64,000 nucleotides of DNA from SZUA-430 sp964483585. GTDB taxonomy: Bacteria > Pseudomonadota > Alphaproteobacteria > Micropepsales > Micropepsaceae. The DNA is taken from the NCBI GenBank assembly GCA_964483585.1, contig CAZABH010000003.1:1-64000 (forward strand). The letters run 5' to 3'. The position numbers and the translations under genes were made by a program. Positions 18,823-28,250 of the stretch are shown here, in pieces (position 1 is the stretch's first letter; every line of letters starts with the position of its first letter). The notes under the pieces are model-generated. The model saw only the letters and a program-made list of their open reading frames with translations. It made no database searches and was not told the DNA's origin.

Positions 18823-20733
18823 GTGGCACCCAAACCCGAAAGCCCCATCGAACCCTTCAAGCAGGCCGTGCGCAACACGCTGCGCGCCATGGGCGCCGAG
18901 CCGGAACTTGAGGTCAGCTATGGCACCGAGACCCCACAACTGAAGGGCCTCAAGGCCCGTCTCCCCTTGCCCACGCGGGACCTGTCGAAATCGGAGATTG
19001 CCCAGACCCGTGGTGCCGCCGACGCCTTCGCACTCAGGCTTGCACTTCACGACGAGGGCACGCACGCGCAGTTCGCACCACCCGGCTCCTCGGCGCGCGC
19101 CATCTTCGAAGCCGCCGAACAGGCGCGCGTCGAGGCCATTGGTGCCAATGCGATGAAGGGCGTAGCGAAGAACCTCGACGCTGCCCTCACCTTCCGCCTG
19201 AAGCAGAAGGGCTATGCCAAGGCCCGCGACCGGAGCGAGGCTCCACTGGCCGAGGCTGTCGGCCTCATGATGCGTGAGCGCCTGACGGGGCGCGCAACAC
19301 CAGACGCCGGCAAGGCCGTCGTCGAGGCCTGGCGCAGCCACATCGAAGCCAAGGCAGGAAGCGACCTTGAGAAGCTGCACGACATCGTGCGCGACCAGGC
19401 AGCCTTCGCCCGCATGACCCGCCGCATCCTGACCGACCTTGGCATGGGAGACGAGCTGGGAGAAGACCCGGACGGCTCGGACGACGAACAACAGAATGAG
19501 CAGACCGAACAGCAATCGGAAGACCAACAGGACCAGTCCGGCGAAGCAGCTGAAGCGCAGGGCGCCTCCGCCGAGGAAACGGAGATGTCCGAGACCGATG
19601 GTGAGGAGGGAGACCAGCAGGCCGTAGAAGTCGAGACCGAAGAGCGTGCCGCGCGCTCGGACGCCGACGACATGACCGACGGCAAGATGCCCTTTCGCCC
19701 CGAGACGCAGGCCAGCGGCCGCTCTGAACCCAGCTACAAGGTCTTCACCGCCCAGTTCGACGAAATCATCGCCGCCGAAGACCTCTGCGACACCGAAGAA
19801 CTCGGCCGGCTGCGCGCCTATCTCGATCAGCAGCTCCAGGCCATGCAGGGCGTGGTCGCAAGGCTTGCCAATCGCCTGCAACGCCGCCTGATGGCCAAGC
19901 AGAACCGCACTTGGGAGTTCGACCTCGAGGAAGGCATGCTCGATGCCGCGCGCCTGTCCCGCGTGGTGATCGACCCCATGCACCCTTTGTCCTTCAAGAT
20001 TGAGAAGGACATGAACTTCAGGGACACGGTGGTAACGCTGCTCCTCGACAATTCAGGCTCGATGCGCGGGCGCCCGATCATGGTGGCGGCCATGTGCGCC
20101 GACATCCTCGCCCGCACGCTCGAGCGCTGCAACGTGAAGGTCGAGATCCTGGGATTCACCACCAAGGCCTGGAAGGGTGGGCAGTCACGCGACCGCTGGC
20201 TGCAGGAGAACAAGCCTCCGGCGCCTGGTAGGCTGAACGACCTGCGCCACATCATCTACAAATCCGCCGACGCCCCGTGGCGCCGCGCGCGGCGCAACCT
20301 TGGCCTGATGATGCGCGAGGGTCTGCTGAAGGAAAACATCGACGGCGAGGCGCTCATGTGGGCCCACAACCGCCTCATCGCCCGCCCCGAGCAGCGCCGC
20401 ATCCTGATGGTGATCTCCGACGGTGCGCCTGTCGACGACAGCACGCTTTCGGTGAACTCGGGGAACTACCTCGAGAAGCACCTGCGCGAGGTGATCGAGA
20501 CAATCGAGACACGCTCACCGATCGAGGTAATTGCGATCGGCATCGGCCATGATGTCACGCGCTACTACAAGCGAGCAGTGACCATCGTCGATGCCGAGCA
20601 ACTCGGCGGCGCCATGACCGACAAGCTCGCGGAACTCTTTGACGAGGACACAGCCAAGATGCCGGAGGGATCATCGTCGGGCCGGCCGATGCGTCCGCAA
20701 CGTCGCGCCACCGCCCCTGTCAGGAAGGCCTAG
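18823..20733 (+). CDS. cobT: Cobaltochelatase subunit CobT
   Basis: A 636-residue partner of CobS. The N-terminal domain (about 1-215) precedes a strongly acidic, Gln/Glu-rich linker (about 215-290), and a C-terminal von Willebrand A domain has the metal-ion-dependent adhesion site DNSGSMRG near residue 410. This layout is diagnostic for CobT. The start is a GTG at 18823, 10 bases after cobS. The next gene begins 4 bases after the stop, so at least three genes form a unit. The long open frame on the opposite strand of this gene is a codon-bias shadow. Confidence 0.95.
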   Translation: MAPKPESPIEPFKQAVRNTLRAMGAEPELEVSYGTETPQLKGLKARLPLPTRDLSKSEIAQTRGAADAFALRLALHDEGTHAQFAPPGSSARAIFEAAEQARVEAIGANAMKGVAKNLDAALTFRLKQKGYAKARDRSEAPLAEAVGLMMRERLTGRATPDAGKAVVEAWRSHIEAKAGSDLEKLHDIVRDQAAFARMTRRILTDLGMGDELGEDPDGSDDEQQNEQTEQQSEDQQDQSGEAAEAQGASAEETEMSETDGEEGDQQAVEVETEERAARSDADDMTDGKMPFRPETQASGRSEPSYKVFTAQFDEIIAAEDLCDTEELGRLRAYLDQQLQAMQGVVARLANRLQRRLMAKQNRTWEFDLEEGMLDAARLSRVVIDPMHPLSFKIEKDMNFRDTVVTLLLDNSGSMRGRPIMVAAMCADILARTLERCNVKVEILGFTTKAWKGGQSRDRWLQENKPPAPGRLNDLRHIIYKSADAPWRRARRNLGLMMREGLLKENIDGEALMWAHNRLIARPEQRRILMVISDGAPVDDSTLSVNSGNYLEKHLREVIETIETRSPIEVIAIGIGHDVTRYYKRAVTIVDAEQLGGAMTDKLAELFDEDTAKMPEGSSSGRPMRPQRRATAPVRKA

Positions 20734-20737
20734 GGCA

Positions 20738-21724
20738 ATGCGCTTGGCCCGGACGCTTGGCATCCTCGCCTTCGCGTGCATGGCGACGACGGCCTGCGCC
20801 GAGGAAAAGTCACGCCCGCTCGAAATCGAAGCCAAGCCCCTGCCGCTGTTCTATGCCGACCGCCAAGCGAGGACCCTCGGACAGCTGCACCACCGCGGGA
20901 CGCTGAAGCTCACCTCGCCCGACAGCGACTTCGGTGGCCTCTCCGGCCTGATCGTGTCACTCGATGGCGAGCGCTTCCTAGCGATCACGGATTCAAGCTA
21001 CTGGCTGACCGGCGAACTGACCTATGCGGGCGGCAGGCTTTCGGGCATCAAGGGCACGCAGATCGCACCGCTGAGGGATCCGGAGGGGAAACCCCTGTCA
21101 GGCAAGAGGGGCGACGCCGAAGGCCTCACCGGTTCGCTGGATGGCGATGTCTATGTCAGCTTCGAGGGCAACCACAGGATCTGGAAATATGCCTTCGGAC
21201 GCGCAGGCCTCGACGCAGCCGCTGTACCAGTGGCAACGCCAGCCGCGCTCGCCGACGCCCCGGGGAATGGCGGCCTCGAGGCGATCGAGCTCCTCAAGGA
21301 CGGGACCCTGCTGGCCCTGACAGAGTCGATGCAGGATAAATCCGGCCACACCCGCGGCTGGCTGATCAATCCCGCGGATGGCAAGGACCAGGCCCTGGCG
21401 ATCGTGCCCCGACCGCCGTTCAGGATCACGGACGCGCGACAGCTGCCGGGCGGCGACGTCCTGACGCTGGAACGCCGGTTCAACCGGTCCGGCGGGATAG
21501 GATTCTCGCTACGCCGCATCAAGGTCGGCGATCTGAACCAAGGTACACCAATAAAGGCCAAAGTGATCGCCGATGCCGGCATGGATCACGCCATCGACAA
21601 CATGGAAGGGCTTGCGCTTCGCACGGATGAAGCCGGCCGCACGCTGGTCTACGTCGTGTCAGATGACAATTTCAACAGACCGCTCCAGCAGACACTGCTG
21701 ATGCTCTTCGAACTTCGGGACTGA
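20738..21724 (+). CDS. Exported esterase-like-activity-of-phytase family protein
   Basis: About 328 residues from ATG 20738, just after the cobT stop. A signal peptide (MRLARTLGILAFACMATTACA) is present. A cysteine lies at the cleavage region, but the lipobox is poor, so secretion by signal peptidase I is at least as likely. The mature part has GGLSGLIVSLDGERFLAITD, DAEGLTGSLDGDVYVSFE and a C-terminal DNMEGLALR, the marks of the phytase-like esterase beta-propeller family. It likely acts in the periplasm. The substrate is unknown. This gene follows cobT in several Alphaproteobacteria. Confidence 0.82.
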   Translation: MRLARTLGILAFACMATTACAEEKSRPLEIEAKPLPLFYADRQARTLGQLHHRGTLKLTSPDSDFGGLSGLIVSLDGERFLAITDSSYWLTGELTYAGGRLSGIKGTQIAPLRDPEGKPLSGKRGDAEGLTGSLDGDVYVSFEGNHRIWKYAFGRAGLDAAAVPVATPAALADAPGNGGLEAIELLKDGTLLALTESMQDKSGHTRGWLINPADGKDQALAIVPRPPFRITDARQLPGGDVLTLERRFNRSGGIGFSLRRIKVGDLNQGTPIKAKVIADAGMDHAIDNMEGLALRTDEAGRTLVYVVSDDNFNRPLQQTLLMLFELRD

Positions 21725-21728
21725 CCTC

Positions 21729-22370
21729 TCAGTCCCAGTCCTTCGGCTGCCGTGTCTTGTTCTCGTCACCGGCCTTCAATGTCCAGGCGACGGCCCGCTT
21801 CATCACGGCACCCACCGCATCATCGAACGCCTGCACGATGTCAGGGACTTGCTCGCCGGATGCTGGCTTGACGGCCTCGAAGCTTTGCGACGCAACGATC
21901 ATGCCGACAGCCTGGCGTACCAGCTTGAGGTTCAGCCGAACCCTCACCTGCGTGCCGCCTTCTGGCGTCTTTTCGGCCTGGAACTCACGCAGCTCGATCT
22001 TCAGCAGGAAGTCCGACCTGAGGCCGATCGATTGACGCCCGACCGAGACGATCTTCTGGGAGTTCTCGAATGACTGGATCAGCAATTGCTGGATCATGCG
22101 CGGCGCACGGTCAGCCCAGCGCGAGCCCGCAAGGTACTTCACTTCAAGCGGATGCGGAGCAATCGCTATCCTGTCGGTATCGATACCCTTCGCTGTCGAG
22201 GGCTCCTCGACGACAAGCTGCCAGTCGACAGTCGGCAAGTCGTCGGGAAACGTGCTCTTCGGCGAAAGCACATACAGGTCAGGCGGCGGCCCGGACCCGA
22301 TATCCGGCAGGGCGCACGACCCAAGCATCAGGGCGATGATCAGGACAAGATGGCGGTTGGCGCGCATCAA
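21729..22370 (-). CDS. ABC-type transport auxiliary lipoprotein (PqiC/MlaD-partner type)
   Basis: A 213-residue lipoprotein. The signal peptide ends in LMLGSC, a good lipobox, with the lipidated Cys near residue 19. The mature domain has the ABC_trans_aux fold features: YVLSP near the start, an IAIAPHPLEVKYLAGSRWADRAP segment and a C-terminal helix. Such lipoproteins accompany MCE/MlaD transporters and are thought to sit in the outer membrane as partner. Its ATG overlaps the stop of the MlaD gene by 4 bases. It ends 4 bases from the convergent esterase-like gene. Confidence 0.85.
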   Translation of the reverse strand: MMRANRHLVLIIALMLGSCALPDIGSGPPPDLYVLSPKSTFPDDLPTVDWQLVVEEPSTAKGIDTDRIAIAPHPLEVKYLAGSRWADRAPRMIQQLLIQSFENSQKIVSVGRQSIGLRSDFLLKIELREFQAEKTPEGGTQVRVRLNLKLVRQAVGMIVASQSFEAVKPASGEQVPDIVQAFDDAVGAVMKRAVAWTLKAGDENKTRQPKDWD

Positions 22371-23236
22371 CGGCTTCCTCCCGGTTTGTACTCGACCGCC
22401 TTGTCGCCGAACAGAAGCGATGAGGGGCTGGACTCAAGGCGTTGCGCAGCCCTGTCGACTGAAGCGATCATCTGGCGCGCGTCGCTGATCGCCAGCAGCA
22501 ACTCGGGCAAGCCGCGCCGCGCAAAATCCTTCATGGGTCCCCGTGCATCCGCCATGAACTGCCTGAGCTCCCCCGCAACGCCACGCACGTCGGACAGCGT
22601 CCCCTTTGCATCGCCGGCAATGATCCTGTCCAGGTTCGTCGCGATTGAATCGAACTTGTCCGAGGCCCGCGCAAGATTCCCGACAAGGCGCTCGACATGG
22701 TCAATCGTGGTTCCGAACTTCGCCTCGTTCTCGGTACTTAGAAAAGTGTTCAGGCGATCAAGCACGGCATTCCCACGATTGATGAGCTCGGGCGCTCCAG
22801 CAAACAATTTCTGGAACGTCGACTTTCGGGTTTCCACGAAGGGATAGTCCTCTCCGGTGTTCGCCTTCGGCGTCTCGGCCTTGTTGCTGCCGCCGGCAAG
22901 AAGGATGGCAGCAACACCCGTCAGGCCTTGCGTCTCGAGGCTCGCGTATGAATCGGTCTTCACAGGTGTCGTACGCTCGACCTGAATGGTCACGAGGACG
23001 TTCGAGGGATCCTTGGGATCGAGCTTGAGGTCGATGACCTCTCCCACCTTGATGCCGTTGTAAAGGACGTCTGCCGCCTTACCGAGGCCCGATACCGAAC
23101 CCTCGAAGCGCAGCATGTAGATGTCGTAATGACGATTGAACTCGAACTTGCCGAGCCACATCAGGAACAGCACTGTCAGCACCGAGATGCCGATGGCAAA
23201 ACTGCCAATCATCAGATGGTGTGCACGCGTCTCCAT
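22367..23236 (-). CDS. mlaD: MlaD/MCE family substrate-binding protein
   Basis: A 289-residue protein with an N-terminal membrane anchor (HHLMIGSFAIGISVLTVLFLMWLG) and one MCE domain (about 40-150, with the VLYNGIKVGEVIDL motif). A long helical C-terminal part may form a tunnel or coiled coil, as in PqiB/YebT relatives. It is the periplasmic lipid-binding part of the adjacent ABC transporter. The start ATG 23236 shares a base with the stop of the ATPase gene. The symbol is given by analogy; the exact lipid is unknown. Confidence 0.88.
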   Translation of the reverse strand: METRAHHLMIGSFAIGISVLTVLFLMWLGKFEFNRHYDIYMLRFEGSVSGLGKAADVLYNGIKVGEVIDLKLDPKDPSNVLVTIQVERTTPVKTDSYASLETQGLTGVAAILLAGGSNKAETPKANTGEDYPFVETRKSTFQKLFAGAPELINRGNAVLDRLNTFLSTENEAKFGTTIDHVERLVGNLARASDKFDSIATNLDRIIAGDAKGTLSDVRGVAGELRQFMADARGPMKDFARRGLPELLLAISDARQMIASVDRAAQRLESSPSSLLFGDKAVEYKPGGSR

Positions 23237-24042
23237 CAGTCCTGCCCCTTCGTCATTTCAGCCATCGCATTGCGCGCCCTTGCCGCAAAGGCGGCTCGCC
23301 CGCGTGGGCCGTGAAAGTAATCCCTGATCCACGGATGCGCCTGCTCTGCCATCTCGTCAATGGTTCCCGTGACCAGCACGCGCTTTTCAGCCAGAACCGC
23401 GATCCGGTCGCAGATGGCGTACAGACTGTCCAGGTCATGGGTAACCATGAAAACCGTGAGCCCCAGTGTCGACTGTAGGTTTGCGATGAGCTCGTCGAAC
23501 GCCGCCGCTCCGATCGGATCCAATCCGGCCGTTGGCTCGTCGAGGAATACCACTTCAGGATCCAGCGCCAGCGCACGCGCCAATCCTGCGCGCTTGCGCA
23601 TCCCCCCCGAAAGCTCTGACGGATATTTTGGGGCAGCATCCGGCGGCAGTCCGGCCAGCGCAATCTTCACGGCAGCAATCTCGTCCATGAGATATTGGGG
23701 CATGTCCAGATGCTCGCGCAGCGCGACCTGAATGTTCTGCGCAACGGTGAGGGAGGAGAACAGGGCTCCATCCTGGAACAAAACGCCCCACCGCCGCTCG
23801 ACAGCCCGCTCCTCGGTGGCAGTCATCTCGCCGCGAACATGGCCGAAGACTTCAATGCGTCCGGCCACCGGCCGGTTCAGGCCAAGAATGGTACGCAGGA
23901 GCACCGACTTGCCCGTCCCCGAACCGCCGACGATGCCAAGAACCTCGCCACGCAGTATATCGAGATCCAGTCCTTCATGGACGACCTGTCGCCCGAACTG
24001 GTTCCGTATTCCCCGCACCGAAATGATCGGATCCCCTGGCAT
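23236..24042 (-). CDS. mlaF: MlaF-type ABC transporter ATP-binding protein
   Basis: A 268-residue ATPase with Walker A GGSGTGKS, the Q-loop in LFQDGALFSSLT, the signature LSGGMRKRAGLARAL and Walker B VVFLDEPTAGLDP with the following H-loop (MVTHD). The R-rich LSGGMRKR signature and the QDGALFSSL phrase are typical of the Mla/Ttg2A/YrbF family of lipid transporters. It energises the MlaE permease next to it. It lies 3 bases downstream of the permease gene. Confidence 0.92.
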   Translation of the reverse strand: MPGDPIISVRGIRNQFGRQVVHEGLDLDILRGEVLGIVGGSGTGKSVLLRTILGLNRPVAGRIEVFGHVRGEMTATEERAVERRWGVLFQDGALFSSLTVAQNIQVALREHLDMPQYLMDEIAAVKIALAGLPPDAAPKYPSELSGGMRKRAGLARALALDPEVVFLDEPTAGLDPIGAAAFDELIANLQSTLGLTVFMVTHDLDSLYAICDRIAVLAEKRVLVTGTIDEMAEQAHPWIRDYFHGPRGRAAFAARARNAMAEMTKGQD

Positions 24043-24045
24043 CGG

Positions 24046-25191
24046 TCAGATCCCCAGTTTCAGGAACAGGATGGAAAAAATGGCGTCGAGCACGATGACC
24101 GTGAAGATGCCCTCGACGACCGACGCCGTCGTTCGCTGCCCGACCGACTCCGCGCTCCCCGAAACCTTCAGTCCCTCAAAGCATCCGATCAACGCAATCA
24201 TGAGCCCGAAGAACGGCGCTTTCACGAAGGCGACGGCACCGTCCCAGAAATCGGCAGCGGCATAGAGACGTTCGACATACATGGCAGGCGACATGCCAAG
24301 CTCAAGCCACAGCACAAGTCCGCCACCAAGCAACCCCATCATTGCGGCAATGAACCCCAGCAGCGGAACCATAACGACAAGCGCGATGACACGGGGAAGA
24401 ACAAGCACCTCGACCGGGTCGAGGCCCATGGTGCGCATCGCATCCAGCTCCTCGCGCAGCTTCATCGACCCGATCTGGGCCGTGAAGGCGCTGCCGGAAC
24501 GGCCCGCGACCATGATCGCCGTAAGCAAGATGCCGATTTCACGCAGGAACCCCGCAGCCACCAGATTGACGGCAAACACCTCTGCACCGAACCGCTTCAA
24601 TTGCTCCGCACCCTGATAAGCCATGACCGCTCCGATCAGGAACGTGATCATGCAAACGATCGGCACGGCGTTCAGGCCCGCCTGCTCCATGTGATAGGCC
24701 GTCGAAGTCACCCTCAGCCTGCGCGGATTGGCGAGTGTCCGCACAAGCGTCTCGAGCACGAGACCAAGAAAGCCGATGATCTCGAGGGTTGTCTTCCACG
24801 CCTCGTCGAGGGCCCGCCCCATCCGCACGACGAGCTGTATCAGGGGGCCATCAGGCTTGGCATCCGCCCGCAATGGACGATCGCTCCTTGCAACGGCCTT
24901 CAGCAACGTGCCATGCGCCTCATTGCTCCCCCTCACCGACACATCAACGCCAGCACGCTCGAGAGTTCTGAGAGTACGGTGAATCAGCCAGGCACCCGCC
25001 GTATCCAGCCTTTGCAGCTGCGAGAGATCGAACGTCGCAACCCCGAACCCGCGACTGTCGACGGCCCGAAGCGCGGATTCGATGGCCGCAGCATGCAGGA
25101 CAACCCAGTCACCCCGCGCAGCAAGGTGAAGCGAAGACGCGTCTTGCGACACGTCAAGCCATGCTTCATCCCCATGCGCTCGGTCTGACAT
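24046..25191 (-). CDS. mlaE: MlaE family lipid ABC transporter permease with N-terminal STAS domain
   Basis: A 381-residue protein. Residues 1-105 form a STAS-like domain (FDLSQLQRLDTAGAWLIHRTL), corresponding to a separate MlaB in E. coli. The rest is the MlaE permease with five or six membrane segments and the conserved EIGILLTAIMVAGRSGSAFTA and LREELDAMRTMGLDPVEVLVLPR blocks. It is first in the four-gene unit permease-ATPase-MCE-lipoprotein, which probably moves phospholipids between membranes to maintain outer-membrane asymmetry. ATG 25191 is the first start in frame. Confidence 0.9.
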   Translation of the reverse strand: MSDRAHGDEAWLDVSQDASSLHLAARGDWVVLHAAAIESALRAVDSRGFGVATFDLSQLQRLDTAGAWLIHRTLRTLERAGVDVSVRGSNEAHGTLLKAVARSDRPLRADAKPDGPLIQLVVRMGRALDEAWKTTLEIIGFLGLVLETLVRTLANPRRLRVTSTAYHMEQAGLNAVPIVCMITFLIGAVMAYQGAEQLKRFGAEVFAVNLVAAGFLREIGILLTAIMVAGRSGSAFTAQIGSMKLREELDAMRTMGLDPVEVLVLPRVIALVVMVPLLGFIAAMMGLLGGGLVLWLELGMSPAMYVERLYAAADFWDGAVAFVKAPFFGLMIALIGCFEGLKVSGSAESVGQRTTASVVEGIFTVIVLDAIFSILFLKLGI

Positions 25192-25510
25192 GCGTTAACG
25201 CCGCGCAACAGCGGCCCGCCCCCGGTAAACCTGAGTCGCGATTTTGCCTGCCCCGGCGAACGCGGGCAAGGCAACGTAACGAACAAAGCGTCACATGAAA
25301 GGCACGACCGCCCGGCGAGTGGCCATCGTCACACGATCCGTCCTTGAATTGGCAGGCAGACAAGGGAAAATCATCGCGACGACCCGATCTGGCACGACGC
25401 CAGCCACCACCGGAGCCTACAGGCAAATGAACATGACGGTCAGGCCAGGTGACGGGGACACAGCCTGCGCATCCGTGAGCCGTCATTCAGCGGCAGGATT
25501 CTGACGCGCC
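25192..25510. other. Non-coding divergent region between the Mla operon and the cyclase gene
   Basis: About 320 bases that should hold both promoters. I see no gene I would defend; a 69-codon frame at 25295-25504 has no recognisable features. A hairpin-forming sequence lies at 25244-25274: TTGCCTGCCC pairs with GGGCAAGGCAA with one bulge. It has no T-tract and could be a repetitive palindrome or a leader structure of the Mla transcript. Confidence 0.35.
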
Positions 25511-27823
25511 ATGTCCCAGCGCGACGCCACGACACCGCAGAACGCGCTCGAGATGGCAGGCCTCGCAGGATTGATGCGCTGGCTGGGCCATGTGCCATGG
25601 ATTGCATTGGCTCTTGCCCTTCTCATCCAGTGGAATGATGTGGGGCGCCTCCTCGAAGGTCAACGCAACAAGGTCTTCGACTTCTATCAGAATGCCGATC
25701 CGCGCCCGTACCAGGACGCCTCGGTGCGGTTCATAGACATCGACGAGGAAAGCCTGAAGCGCATTGGCCAATGGCCCTGGCCCCGAACCACGCTGGCATC
25801 CATCACGCGCAATCTGAATGAAGCAGGTGCCGGCGTGATTTCCTGGGACATGGTCTTTCCCGAAACCGACCGCACCTCGCCAACCAGCATTGCCCGGGGC
25901 CTGCCAGCGGGCCAGGAATGGGATGAAACAAGGAACCAGCTGGCGACCCTGCCCGACAATGACGCAGTCTTCGCCGAAGTGCTCAGCCAGACCCCAAGCG
26001 TACTGGGCTTCATTCTAGGTGCAACCGACACGGGCCGAAGGCCTCTGCTGAAAGCAGGCCTCGCACGCATAGGCGATGCAGAAAGCAGCCTGGCTGACGC
26101 GGTGCAAACTCTGCCGGGCGCAACGGTTCCCCTGGACCGCTTGCAGCAGGCGGCGCCTGGCATTGGCGCGTTCAACACGATCACGGACGATGACGGTATC
26201 GTAAGGCGCGTCCCCCTTCTCATCGGTATGCGGAGTGAGGGTGAAACAGAGGTCTATCCGGGCCTGGCACTCGAGACATTGCGCGTCGCGATCGGTCGTG
26301 CCACGGGCACTTATCCGACCATACAGGTCAAGATGGCTGGCGGCGGCGGCGAACTCGCCCTCGGTCAGCCCAACAGGATCGTCTCGATCAAGCTCGGCCC
26401 CTTCGTGATCCCCTCGACGATCGATGGCCAGATGTGGATCCATTTCACCGAGGACCAGCCCTCGAGAAAAATTCCCGCCTGGAAAGTGCTCGAACAGCCC
26501 GAAGCCCTGGCCGACCTGGAAGGCGCTGCGATTTTCATCGGGACGAGCGCGGCTGGACTTCTCGACTTGCGCACCACACCTCGCCGCATCGACACACCAG
26601 GCGTGGAACTGCATGTTCAGGCGCTGGAGCAGATGCTGCTTGGCCAACACTTGGGAAGACCCGACTGGTCCGAAGGTGCCGAATTGGCCTTCGCCCTCAT
26701 TCTGGGGCTTTTGGTCGTTATGACCATCCATAGGGTACCAGTATTCTGGATCGCCGGAGTAGCAGTCGTAGCCATCCTGTTCGCAATCGGCGCCTCGTGG
26801 TGGGCCTTCACCGAACACCGCTGGTTGCTCGACCCGGTCGCACCATCTCTCAACATTGCATTCGTCTTCACGGCTGCAAGCCTTGTGAAATTCATGCGCA
26901 CCGAAGCCGAGCGCCGAACGGTCCGCAGCGCTTTCGCGCAATACCTGCCACCGGACGTCGTCAATGACATCGCCGATGACCCCTCAAAGCTGAAGCTGGG
27001 TGGTGACACCCGCGAGCTCTCGATCATGTTTTGTGACATCCGGGGGTTTACACCGATCGCCGAAAGCTTCAGGGCAGACCCGCAGGGCCTCACACGCCTC
27101 ATCAATCGCGTTCTGACACCTTTGTCCCGCGATGTACTCACGCATCGGGGGACAATCGACAAATACATCGGCGACTGCATCATGGCCTTCTGGAATGCGC
27201 CACTGGACATCGAGAACCATCCGACACTCGCCTGTGATTGTGCCCTCGCGATGCAGGATTCGCTCGTCGCACTGAACCGCGAACTGACATCCGAAGGGTT
27301 CTACAGGCTGCACACCGTGAGCCCGATCGCGGTGACTGTCGGGATCAACACGGGAACATGCGTCGTTGGCAACATGGGCTCGGACTTGCGCTTCGACTAT
27401 TCGGCTCTCGGCGATGCAGTGAACCTGTCCGCACGTATCCAGTCCTTCGCAGGCAACTACGGTTTCCCGCTCGTTGTCGGTGAAGACACGGTCGCCCATG
27501 TTGCAGACAAGTTCGCATTCCTCGAGCTCGACTTCCTCGCAGTAAAGGGTCGAGCAGCGCCCACGAGGCTCTATGCGCTGTTGGGCCACGCCCACGTTCG
27601 CGAAACACGAAATTTCCAGGAACTGGATGCCATCCTGCAGAGCCTGATCAAGTCATTCCGGTCAAAGGCCTGGGATGAGGCGAACGACGCAATCGCAAGA
27701 GGTCGCGCCCTGAGAGGCGCCCCCGTCGAAATCTTCGACACTTACGCCGAGCGCATCCATCATTTCCGCAACGATCCTCCGCCAGCGGACTGGGACGGTT
27801 CCTGGTCTGCACGGGAAAAATAG
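25511..27823 (+). CDS. CHASE2-domain class III adenylate/guanylate cyclase
   Basis: A 770-residue membrane enzyme. A first membrane segment (about 25-42) precedes a periplasmic CHASE2 sensor domain (about 55-385, with FIDIDEESLKRIGQWPWPR). Three membrane segments follow (about 395-470), then a cytoplasmic cyclase catalytic domain (about 495-690). The metal-binding aspartates are in MFCDIRGFT and YIGDCIMAFW, and the transition-state segment is in YSALGDAVNLSARI. It should convert ATP (or GTP) to the cyclic nucleotide in response to an extracytoplasmic signal. Sequence alone does not settle the nucleotide. The ATG start lies 25 bases after a run of stop codons. The small PepSY-like gene follows 19 bases downstream. 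Confidence 0.92.
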   Translation: MSQRDATTPQNALEMAGLAGLMRWLGHVPWIALALALLIQWNDVGRLLEGQRNKVFDFYQNADPRPYQDASVRFIDIDEESLKRIGQWPWPRTTLASITRNLNEAGAGVISWDMVFPETDRTSPTSIARGLPAGQEWDETRNQLATLPDNDAVFAEVLSQTPSVLGFILGATDTGRRPLLKAGLARIGDAESSLADAVQTLPGATVPLDRLQQAAPGIGAFNTITDDDGIVRRVPLLIGMRSEGETEVYPGLALETLRVAIGRATGTYPTIQVKMAGGGGELALGQPNRIVSIKLGPFVIPSTIDGQMWIHFTEDQPSRKIPAWKVLEQPEALADLEGAAIFIGTSAAGLLDLRTTPRRIDTPGVELHVQALEQMLLGQHLGRPDWSEGAELAFALILGLLVVMTIHRVPVFWIAGVAVVAILFAIGASWWAFTEHRWLLDPVAPSLNIAFVFTAASLVKFMRTEAERRTVRSAFAQYLPPDVVNDIADDPSKLKLGGDTRELSIMFCDIRGFTPIAESFRADPQGLTRLINRVLTPLSRDVLTHRGTIDKYIGDCIMAFWNAPLDIENHPTLACDCALAMQDSLVALNRELTSEGFYRLHTVSPIAVTVGINTGTCVVGNMGSDLRFDYSALGDAVNLSARIQSFAGNYGFPLVVGEDTVAHVADKFAFLELDFLAVKGRAAPTRLYALLGHAHVRETRNFQELDAILQSLIKSFRSKAWDEANDAIARGRALRGAPVEIFDTYAERIHHFRNDPPPADWDGSWSAREK

Positions 27824-27842
27824 CAAACAAGGAAAGCTTGCC

Positions 27843-28166
27843 ATGAACAGACCCATGTGGATCATTCTCGCAATGGCCGCGACGGTATCGCAGCTTGCCA
27901 TCCTCACGACATCAGCCCACGCCCGCCGGGGCGACGACGACCGCGGGCGCAGCGATGATGTCTGCACCGCCGCACCCAGATCTCAGTGGCTGCCAATCGA
28001 AGATGTGGCCAAGAAGGCCCGCAGCCTGGGCTATGCCGTGGTGAAGATAGAGATTTCGGGCAGTTGCTACGAGGTTTACGGAACCAGGAACGGCGTCCTC
28101 TACGAACTCTACTTCAATCCGGTAACGGGCGATCTCGTAAGGACCGAGCGCGAAAGCCGCCGCTGA
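27843..28166 (+). CDS. Small exported PepSY-like protein
   Basis: A 107-residue protein with a signal peptide (residues 1-27, ending TSAHA) and a mature domain resembling PepSY_2: W-L-PIEDVAKKARSLGYAVVKIEI, then GSCYEVYG and a final YFNPVTGDLVRTE, the usual closing phrase of PepSY modules. Two cysteines could form a disulfide. It likely acts in the periplasm. It starts 19 bases after the cyclase stop with a GGAAAG ribosome site and may be co-transcribed with the cyclase. PepSY proteins are often inhibitors or signalling partners, but no target is evident. Confidence 0.75.
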   Translation: MNRPMWIILAMAATVSQLAILTTSAHARRGDDDRGRSDDVCTAAPRSQWLPIEDVAKKARSLGYAVVKIEISGSCYEVYGTRNGVLYELYFNPVTGDLVRTERESRR

Positions 28167-28250
28167 GCCTTGCTGATGGCAATGACCATTGGAGTAATTG
28201 CTGAACGTGGCATGATCATGGCAGGTCCCCCGGAAAGGAGGAACCTGACC

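Noticed and set aside
18625..19983. A 452-codon open frame opposite cobS/cobT
   Set aside because: Leu/Gly/Val-rich translation that arises from the acidic repeats of CobT read backwards; both sense genes are certain.
25295..25504. A 69-codon frame upstream of the cyclase
   Set aside because: No ribosome site, motif or membrane segment; composition like random GC-rich DNA.
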